A stretch of 64,000 bases of DNA, from positions 408,159-472,158 of the forward strand of contig JAGQDJ010000059.1 in assembly GCA_022885665.1 (NCBI GenBank), read 5' to 3'. The DNA is from Triops longicaudatus. Taxonomy: Eukaryota > Arthropoda > Branchiopoda > Notostraca > Triopsidae. Below the pieces are notes generated by a model, which saw only the letters and a program-made list of their open reading frames with translations, ran no database searches and was not told where the DNA came from. A program made the position numbers and the translations under genes. Position 1 is the stretch's first letter. Each line of letters opens with the position of its first letter. Shown in pieces: positions 55,819 through 64,000 of this stretch.

Positions 55819-57811
55819 GGCTTAATCTGATGCTGGCTTAAGTTGTAAACAGACAGCCGAGCTGACGGAATTCAAGAATTCAACTACTGCCGATTGAGAG
55901 TATCAGAAAAGCACACCGAAACACTGAAACAGGTAGTATCCGTTATTTCTAAAACGCCCTTTACTTTGTCAGGAGTTCAAGTTTCAGACCTCTTGGGCAA
56001 CAATTGTCAACACTAGCTGCGGTGCACGACATCGAATTCGAACAGACGCACAAGATTTTTCTCCTAACATTTTAGCGTGTACAGCTTCCCGAAAGTTGAC
56101 GAGATGTATCCTTTGGTGCTTTTTCGTAAGCTATTCGTCAAACGGCGTTTCTCTAAAGGTTAAGGGACTAAAAGAAAACTGTCGAGATTCTTTCATCACC
56201 AACTTCTCGTTTATAGAAAACTACCGAATGATTTGGTGGCGCTAGATTTCTTGGTGCTCAAAATAGAAAGTTGGTGTTCAAAAGGGAAAAAAGTTCTGTT
56301 CGGTAGAGTCTTTAGTGACGTCCATTTTATTAAGTAAACAATTCCTTTTTTACGCAGCAATAACTTCTAGAACTCCTTAGGTGTTTCCTTCGCATAAAAA
56401 CTTACGCGAGAATGGATTAATGCGAAGTGAAAACTATAGAAAACCAAGTTCTACTGTAACGCGAGCCAACTGAAAGCAAAAATCATTGCTTTTGAACTAA
56501 AAGTTCTTTGAGACCGACAAAAACCACTGCTGTACAAAATAGCGCAAGGTAGTCGTCGGGAAAATTTTACGGTAGAATGAGTAAAAGCTGTTACGATAAC
56601 AAATTATGTCTGATTTCATTTACTGTCTTTGGAAAAAAAATGGGTGGTGTTCGTGGCTACGTTTACTCAAAGTAAACGTAGTAACTAGGAGCCCTAACCC
56701 ATAATAGTAAAAAAAAAAAAGAAATAAAAAAAAATAAACCTTACTGTATGCTGGGAAACAGCGGAGTTCGGTAAACACAGTTCCTAAAAGTAATTTTGCA
56801 GGACATAGAAAGCCACAGTTTCAAGACAATTGCAACATTAGCTTTCTCGAAACCCGAAATAAATCTTAAATTATAATAATGCTGCACGGCTTTACTTGTT
56901 TCGAAGCTAAAAATGTTGATCGTAAGAAAAACCACCGCGGATACGAGGAAAAGCTTGTAAATAATTTAAGCACATTAAACAGCTGTAGCATATTCAACGT
57001 TACGGAGTGAACATTACACGCAATGTTTATTTGAGGCTCACTGGCACGACAACCTCATGGTGTTTGAAAATGAAGCCTCCTTTTCAACCGTTGCATTTTT
57101 CTCTTTTTATCTCAACTCAGTTTAAGATATACTTTTTATAGAAGGAGACGATGCTAAAAGGTTACCAAGATTGACTTGAGATTATTCCTACAAGTTTCTG
57201 TTGCGATATACTTAGTGTATATTTAAAAATGCTTCGCCATTTTTTTTATTTATTTTACGGGGGAAATACGCCCAAACACTTTATTTCGACCCAATGGTTA
57301 AACGGTCATCGGAGTGATACATGTGTGAAACACAATGTCATACTTTGACCGAAATACAAGATGAAATCCTCCTATTCTCATCTTCCATTTGTTAATACTT
57401 TGCTTTAGCATTTTTTTTAACTACTTCCAGAGCATCAGGAGTACTACTAATTTCATTAGAAGTTCGCGTCACAAATAATTAAACGCTTTTAGATTGAAGG
57501 GCATTCTTTTTTATTTTCTAAAGGTTTGCGTAGGTTTCAAAGTACAAAAAGCCTGGGAAAACTGGTGTTTAAAAAGGCTGGGACGTTTTCCTTTCACGTT
57601 TTCCAGTTTTTAAATCCTTTAATTTCTTACTTTATGGTTAGGACATTTTGCACATGATGATGGTTGGGAGTAAAGAATCAGAATCGGAAGTTATGAAACG
57701 GGATACAAAACTCAAGGCGTTCCCCTGAAATTGACGACCGTTTGACGAGCGGACTTTAACTTTAACACACCGACATGTTCATTTTCTTCTGACTTTTGGC
57801 TAGTTCCTCTT
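55819..57811. other. Region between the unrecognised gene and NAA50
   Basis: Presumed promoter of the minus-strand gene next to 55818 and 3' flank of NAA50. It contains a perfect short hairpin at 56657-56681. No coding exon is recognised; open frame 56741-56935 looks like chance. Confidence 0.5.
56657..56681. repeat. Perfect hairpin, 11-bp arms and 3-base loop
   Basis: CTACGTTTACT, then CAA, then AGTAAACGTAG. A perfect palindrome of this size in intergenic sequence could be a binding site or cruciform; no transposon signature surrounds it. Confidence 0.8.
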
Positions 57812-58885
57812 TTAATGTTGTTCGTCACTGCCTGACGGACGACTTGGCCGGAGGGTCTTCTGCAAGACGTGCGCATCGGAAGGCTCAATCCGTTTGTAGT
57901 AATGCTCCTTCGTCTCCACAATCTCGAACCCAAACTTCTTGTAAAACTCGATCGCACTGTCGTTATTCACTTGCACGTGACTAAAAAAGAAAAGAAAGCG
58001 TTGGAAATATTTTGGCGAAATGTTAACATCCTTCACATAATCCGGTACATTAAAAATTATATAAGTAGACCTAAAATCTAATTCATCTCTAGGAGCATTC
58101 TTGAAAGTTATTAACAACGATTCTCAGTCTATTCTCTGCGATCCCACCGTGAATTTTAGTTTAAGAAATGAAGAAAATTACGAAGGCAGCAAAAAATAAA
58201 ATAAAAACACAAATTAACTACACTTAGAGTTTAAAGAGGAATACTAACATTACAATACAGAAAATTAATTACAAAACAAAGCAAACAAAGTGTTCTGTGA
58301 AGATGTCATGGAAAATTAAACCACAAGCTTGAAGATAAATAAAAAATAAAATTTTCTGAGTGAAATTACAGGAAGATACTGTCGATATTGCCGTCCTTTT
58401 CCACAACATTTAGTACATGTTCGAGCATCTTGGTACCAATTCCTCTTCTTCTGTAAGGAGCGAGACAACCCAGAGTCATTATGTACAACTTTCTGGAGCC
58501 GTCAATCACGTCGATTCGGGAGCAAACAGCGCCCACCACAATGTCATTATAATAAGCTAAAAATTCAATTTTAGAAACAGTTATTTCCCTCCAGGAAAGT
58601 AATTTTAAGTCAAACTTACCAAGTTTAGCCAGCTCACCAGCTTCCAAGATGTCTTTATAAAACTTGTCATTGTAAGAAACGGGAAATACGACTTGATTCA
58701 GCCTTTTCAGCTGCTTAATGTTGTGAGGTGTAACATCTCCTAGTTCAATGGTTGCTCTACAAGAAGAAAAATAAATTACTGCAAGAAAAATCAAACTGAA
58801 TGTGTTCAATTGCATTTTATTCTTATTTATATCTGTTAATCTTTAAAAATAACAATAAGAACAAATTTTACAGGTACCTGGTCAT
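57812..58885 (-). CDS. NAA50: N-alpha-acetyltransferase 50
   Basis: Exons in transcript order: 58885-58878, 58756-58620, 58556-58370, 57980-57812; the total is 501 bases, 166 aa, TAA stop. The first coding exon is only eight bases (ATGACCAG before donor GTACCT) and gives MTR-ATIELGDVTPHNIKQL, aligned with the vertebrate start. One intron is just 63 bases (58557-58619). The GNAT fold is complete: acetyl-CoA loop RRRGIG, the Tyr-73 equivalent in KLYIMTL, the His-112 equivalent in LHVQVNND, and GFEIVETKEHYYKRIEP. Known role: catalytic subunit of NatE with NAA10/NAA15, acetylating Met-hydrophobic N-termini and needed for sister-chromatid cohesion (Drosophila San). It shares an upstream region with AHSA1. 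Confidence 0.95.
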
Positions 58886-59637
58886 ATTTAACGCTAATTA
58901 ATTCAATCTGGCCGCTAATGACTAAATAAAAATAAGCACATTCACGCCAAACACGCGTACGAATCACGCAGTACAGAAACGGTGCGCTGGATTTGTTTTG
59001 ACGTTCTCCGACTACGGAGAAGGATTCTTTGCCGCAACGGACTGATGGCTTTCTTTGCCAATTTCTGTCTAATGCCGGAGATTTAGAACCAAGCAAGATA
59101 GGATTTGGCAAAAGGAATAGAAACAGCTATCCCCGTAAGACGTCCGGTCGGAAACGCTGTTCAGAACCAGCCGCGAACGGAGAAACTCAAGATATTTGAA
59201 CTGCGAATAGTTTTAGTATGGTCTGTGTGCCTGCAATTTGGCCAGCGAACTGAACGAATATACAAAACCGACATAAACAAAACCAGTGTGGGAAAGCATT
59301 AAATTTTTTCGAAATCTAGCTTCTATTTCCCACATTCACGGGTAAAATTCTGCTAAATAACGACTGAAATTTTTTTAGCATTTAAATGAATAAGACGTAG
59401 GTGCTTTTGAGCCTGCGCGGAAAGAATATTCGAGACAAAGCGTGTTTAGGAATGTTCTAGAACGCCTGAGTTTCCATTCAAAACCCAATAAGGCTTGGGA
59501 GTCGGGTGTTTTCTTTCGTTAGACTGCCTATAACCGTGATACTTATAGTATTTCTGTATATTGTAGTGTCTGTAGTGCTCCTTTTCGTGGGCTGGTCGGC
59601 TTCCTCCTCGCAAATTTCATCGTAATTTATTAGAGCC
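58886..59637. promoter_or_regulatory. Shared NAA50/AHSA1 head-to-head promoter region
   Basis: Only 752 bases separate the two start codons on opposite strands. The middle (about 58940-59240) is less AT-rich with CG-containing words, as expected for a bidirectional housekeeping promoter. Heat-shock elements lie on the AHSA1 side (59424-59462). The minus-strand open frame at 58836-59111 overlaps the NAA50 leader and has no recognisable domain. Confidence 0.6.
59424..59462 (+). promoter_or_regulatory. Heat-shock elements upstream of AHSA1
   Basis: At 59450-59462 the sequence is GAATGTTCTAGAA, a perfect nGAAnnTTCnnGAAn trimer, the HSF binding consensus. At 59424-59436 GAATATTCGAGAC gives two perfect units and one partial. 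They lie about 180-215 bases before the AHSA1 start codon, a fitting position for a co-chaperone gene known in other organisms to be heat inducible. Confidence 0.8.
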
Positions 59638-62015
59638 ATGGCCAAATGGGGAGAAGGTGATCCACGCTGGATTGTTGAAGAACGACCAGACGCAACTAAT
59701 GTAAATAACTGGCATTGGTAAGCATTCTTTACCTTATTGCAAGTGTTATTGAATTCTTAGCTTCGTTTCAGCTCCGTTCCCCCCCCCCCTTAATTTGGTT
59801 TTTATTCACGTCTTTAATGTTTTTTATTCGTAATTTGTCGTACATATTTTTAGACATTGCTTAGAAATATTAAAAGTGTGACCTTTTATTTATGTCTTTT
59901 GCAAAAAATTTTCTGTATTTCGTATTTCTTTTTTAATTTTGTGTACTTTAATTTGGCTTGAAGGATATTGTAAATACTTTAAATGAATTCTGCATGTTAT
60001 ATAATCCGTAGTAAGCATGTATAGTTTATTTTATGCTTCAATCTGAACCTAGGCTTATGTTTAATATGACACTAAAAAGTACCAACGAACTAGTAATTTA
60101 AAACGTAAAAATACGGAGACTGAAAAGGTATGGCTGATTATTTTTAAAAATTTTGTTTTGGTATTAATAATTCATTTTATATTTCAGGACAGAAAAGAAT
60201 GCTTCTGCATGGTCGAAAGACAAGCTCAAAGAGCTGTTCGTGAACATGACCATTGAAGACGTAGTGGGCGACATTACTTTGACCGAAATTGAGAAGATGG
60301 AAGGCGACGCGGTGGCCAACAACAGGAAAGCGAAGCTTATCTTCTTCTATGAATGGGTCATTGATATCAAATTTAAGTCTAAGAGCAAAAACGTCGAAGG
60401 CACAATCCACATCCCGAACTTGAGCGAAGAACATGAAGCCCATGAAGTTGATGTAAGTAGAGACAGTAAGATTTCGAGTTTTGGGCGTCGTTTGGTATCG
60501 TCGACAGCTTTTTCGTAATTTAAATGCAATTTAGTAAATCTTCAAGGTTTATTTGTGTGTTGTTCGTTAATGTTTATCATACTTAAAAGATTTTTATTTA
60601 TTACTGTTTTCGAATCATCCCTTTTGTATCTCCTTTTCCGTTTTTTTAAATCCCTGCTGCTCGAAGTTAGAATACTTGAACTCATTAATTTAGGAATAAT
60701 TGTAATAAAATACTTGTTTGCATATAAAAGCAAAAGTCGATTTTTTAATGTTCAAAACGCATTATAAGCAAAACCGCGTACTTGTGTTTGGTTAGGTATG
60801 GGTATAGTTAAGTTAGGTAGTAATAAGTAAGATAAAGTTAGGATACGTGATATAAGTTAGTCAAGTTAGATGGACGAAATACCCAGAGTAACTAAATGTG
60901 CTATTTTTCGCTCTTTAATAGGTGGATATTGCCATCACTAAAGGAAAAGGTTTGGAAGCGGACGCTGTTAAAGAAATGCTGCGTACCAAAGGAACAAAAT
61001 TGATCCGCGGCAAGTTAGCGCTATATATAAAAAGCTTGAAAGAAGAATTCTCGCAAGGGTTAATCTTACCTACCAAAGACAAGACCAATGGCGCGCCAAC
61101 ACCGACAGCGAAACCAACGGCGACGGCGAAATCCAACGAAGCTAATATGGCTAATCTGCAACGTTTAGAATTGGGCACCAAATTGGACATCAAGTCGCTG
61201 GAGTTGACCGAATCTTTCAAATGTCAAGCCTTTGAGCTCTACAATGTTCTCACCGTCACTGAAGTAAATTATTTCGTCAGTTACATGGCTCGAATACTAC
61301 CCACAATGTTGTTTACATACAAAGCTAGATTTTTTTGTCAACAATGAGAAATATGTATAGTTTAGTGACTTATGGGTTGATGTATTTTTATTGGATTTTC
61401 TGTTGACTTATTGCGCGACTTTCCTTTTGTAGATGGTTCAAGCTTTCACCAGAAGTAATGTGAGATTGGAAGCGAGCCCAGGAGGCAAGTTTTCGCTTTT
61501 TGAAGGCAACATCTCGGGCGAGTTTACAGAATTAGTAAGTTTTTGAATCAAAAAGCTGATAGTAAATTTTTATTTCAATAATTTTTTAAGGTCCCTAACA
61601 AAAAAATCGTCCAAAAGTGGCGCTCGAAATCCTGGCCTGATGGTCATTATTCAGTAGCCACCTTTGAATTTGAAGAGAAAGGAGACTGCACGGAATTGCA
61701 CTTAAAACAAACCAATATCCCTGCAAGGTAATTAATTTATTATTATTTACTTATTTGTTATTTCAGAAACTTTTGGAACTTTTATTTTATGTATTCCTTT
61801 TTTTTAACAAAAAATTTAAGTTGTTTCCTGACTCGTTGAATATTATTCTTAGTGGAAATTGTTAGTTTGGAAAATATTTATGGAAAATTATACTGCTGGA
61901 GAATTAATGATTTGTAATTTCGCATAGTGATTTGGAACGTACAAGAGAAGGCTGGCAACGGTATTACTGGGAAGCCATGAAGAAAACTTTTGGTTTCGGC
62001 TCTTTTCTTATGTGA
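59638..62015 (+). CDS. AHSA1: Activator of Hsp90 ATPase (Aha1)
   Basis: Exons: 59638-59717, 60188-60452, 60922-61263, 61433-61534, 61591-61727, 61928-62015; 1,014 bases, 337 aa, close to the vertebrate length of 338. It starts MAKWGEGDPRWIVEERPDAT and carries the NNWHW motif near residue 25. The N-terminal Aha1 domain (about residues 28-165) includes NNRKAKLIFFYEW, the family's Hsp90 middle-domain contact region. A Thr/Ala/Lys-rich linker (PTPTAKPTATAKS) leads to the C-terminal START-like AHSA1 domain (about 205-330), with GGKFSLFEGNISGEF and ERTREGWQRYYWEAMKKTFG. Known role: cytosolic co-chaperone that stimulates Hsp90 ATPase. Splice sites are standard. Heat-shock elements precede it. Confidence 0.97.
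60785..60870 (+). repeat. Short TTAGG-type tract in AHSA1 intron 2
   Basis: GGTTAGGTATGGGTATAGTT and further TTAGG words on the plus strand, the sense strand of AHSA1. It is a weak, decayed example. Confidence 0.35.
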
Positions 62016-63965
62016 AGACACAAATTTGTCACAAAGATTTTTTTCTCTGATAGATCCTTTGCCAAGTTACTTTCAAGCATTTTAAGGTTATTCAAATTTT
62101 GGCAAAAGTAATGGAAATGCGAAAATACAAAATGCTTTGAATGTGAACCTGGTTTAGATTTTTTCACTGTGTGCGCAAAAGTATCTGTTGTGTGACTGTG
62201 AATCAGCTGAAGACATCTGACCACTTTTTGAAAGGAAGTGCTTCAGTTATTGTAGGAAAAAAATGTGAATCTATAATTATAGGGTCCGGTAGGGCCCTAA
62301 AGGTTTTCTGCTTTGGGTGCCTGCACGGGTACTACCTCTATAAAAAGGGCTTTTGGCGGAAAGTTTTACATCATTCGCTATGACATTCTTCACCCGTGAC
62401 CTGAATCTCCCGAGAAGCTCCTGTGAATAGTTTTACGTTTTCAATAGTATGGTTTATTTTTGGCGAATTCTCAAAAACAGTGCGAAAAGTGAGTTTTGTA
62501 AGGGGCGATAATTTCTTTGCGCAGCACTGTAGATTTTTTTTCCCACTGAGCTGGCTTTTGTCATATAGCAGTCCATCGTGAAATTTTCAAGTTCATGCGA
62601 TCAACGATTTCCGAATTATATGCAAATTAATGTTTTCCCTACCTTGTAGCATGGGCCCCTTTGCTTTACATACGATCACATCAATGGCCACAATAATTGA
62701 ATGTTGCAACCAAAGCGCAAGGGTACTGCTGTATACTGCAGTGTAACAAAGTCAGGCGGGGTTACTGCACAGCAAGCTCAGACATGTCTCTTGGCGTTGA
62801 TCCTTATGAAGGCAAGTTGCGTTGGTGGCAGCTCAGCGTTTGACGACTATTGTGACACCTATAGCAATTGTAAACAAAGGAGATGGGGGAACTTTTCTTG
62901 TCCACAAGCTATTAACGTTTTGCTCTTATCTTACTCCAAGTTTTAATTGAGTATTCGTCAAACAGCGCTCTTGCTCCTGCCTAAATGAAACTTAAAATGT
63001 CGAGAGAGCGGATGAACAATATATTACGCAACGAGAAGTAGGGTGAGAAGGAGATTGAGAAGTATTGCAACAAAAACAAAAGACCTGCTGGGGTTGGAGG
63101 GCGGCAGCCCCCTATTCGTTTCGAAAAAAAAATAAGTGCATAGCCTCCTAATGGTGTTTTTAGTGCTTGTAACGTAATTATAAGTCGGTAAAATAATGTG
63201 TAAACTACATTGTATCGTAACTAGTTTGTAGTTATATGTATTCTAAAACACGTCACTGCGGATCTCAAAAGCTTATTTGTACTTTTCTCTTAAACATATA
63301 ATATAATATTTGGCACTTTTTTGTCATACCTTCCTCCTTGATTTCTAGTTTTCGTATCCTAAATCTAACCAAGCTAAACATTACCAAATTTAACTATCGT
63401 TCTAAACAGCTATTAAAATTCTAAGAAATCCACAATTTTAGTATATTTATTCTTATTTTAGTATATTTATTCTATTTTAAAACCGCAACTGTTTTGCGTG
63501 ATCTCCACGTTTTACAGTATTATTAAAAAATGAAAGTAAAAAAAGAACGAAAAATTTGCATATCATGTTCGTGGAGAAAAAGGGTGGGCCACTGGTAGGT
63601 CCAATTCCAATCGCTAAGTCCAAGAGAAACAAAAGACTTACGATTGTGGCGGGACGGTTTGTGTTTGGATGTTCACGATTTCGGTCACTTTGACTTACAA
63701 GAATAGTCGGTAAGGCTCACGAGGGTGTGTGTGTGGGTTGACGGACAATTCGGTTTGACTACTCACTAAAGACTGATTTAATGAGTCACAGTTGAGAAGG
63801 ATTTCAAAACAAGGAAAATAGAGAAGGGGCCTCTTAGACAACGCATAGACAACGGCAACTATGCAATGAAGGTATTCCGTCTAGCGATTGGGGAATTCTG
63901 CTGACTGGTCCTATTGCGGATAGTTAGCAACAAGGGAGATGTTAGGAGCGTGGGAATAGTGAATG

Positions 63966-63967
<2 letters not shown>
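62016..63967. other. AHSA1 3' flank without recognisable gene
   Basis: Presumed AHSA1 3' UTR followed by intergenic sequence. A 19-20-bp tandem duplication (ATTTTAGTATATTTATTCT, twice) occupies 63435-63473. Open frames 62171-62383 and 62701-62946 show no recognisable domain. Confidence 0.5.

Positions 63968-64000
<33 letters not shown>
63968..64000 (+). repeat. Poly-A run at the window edge
   Basis: At least 33 A residues reaching the last base of the window. It may be a homopolymer microsatellite or the tail of an inserted retro-sequence; what follows cannot be seen. Confidence 0.9.

Noticed and set aside
62701..62946. 81-codon frame downstream of AHSA1
   Set aside because: No recognised motif and no splice or promoter support.
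1..64000. CRISPR arrays, bacterial operons, phage or plasmid modules
   Set aside because: The sequence is eukaryotic with spliced genes; no regularly spaced direct repeats with unique spacers are present.

Overview
The window is a stretch of AT-rich, intron-rich animal nuclear DNA, most likely from an arthropod. All protein-coding genes are split by GT-AG introns with reading phases that close exactly. There are many degenerate (TTAGG)n tracts (the ancestral arthropod telomere pentamer) and small DNA-transposon derivatives (hAT-like and pogo/Tigger-like). I cannot name the species. Dense introns argue against Drosophila-like Diptera. There are no operons, CRISPR arrays or convincing tRNA/rRNA genes.

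Layout. 1-12825 (+): 3' part of a GRAMD1/Aster sterol-transfer protein gene, with the GRAM domain, ASTER domain and C-terminal membrane anchor; the 5' end lies outside the window. Inside its 6-kb intron are two in-phase alternative first exons (4271-4459, 7151-7192) that would make isoforms lacking GRAM. 12826-15850: intergenic, with an intact 173-bp hAT-type MITE. 15850-49729 (+): a WDR62/MAPKBP1-type WD40 scaffold gene in about 25 coding exons. Its conserved first coding exon (16497-16583) is followed by a 16.4-kb intron holding two or three more candidate first exons, all phase 0 and all able to join exon 2. It can end in two ways: the conserved C-terminus at 49729, or a read-through terminal exon ending at 45094. 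49730-52113: 3' flanks of convergent genes. 52114-55818 (-): a six-exon gene for an unrecognised protein of about 212 aa, with a TE-like relic cut by a second hAT-like MITE in one intron. 57812-58885 (-): NAA50 N-acetyltransferase (166 aa). 59638-62015 (+): AHSA1/Aha1, activator of Hsp90 ATPase (337 aa). NAA50 and AHSA1 are head to head across about 750 bp, which contains a perfect three-unit heat-shock element. 62016-64000: no gene seen, ending in poly-A.

The genes are unrelated housekeeping functions: ER-plasma membrane sterol transport, mitotic/JNK scaffolding, N-terminal acetylation and chaperone control. No gene-cluster logic is apparent. The most interesting content is regulatory: serial phase-compatible first exons in two neighbouring genes, an alternative C-terminus, a group of weak 5' splice sites, a strand-biased set of telomere-like tracts, and several young inverted-repeat elements. 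All exon models were built by hand from splice signals, phase closure and remembered family sequences, without transcripts or database searches.
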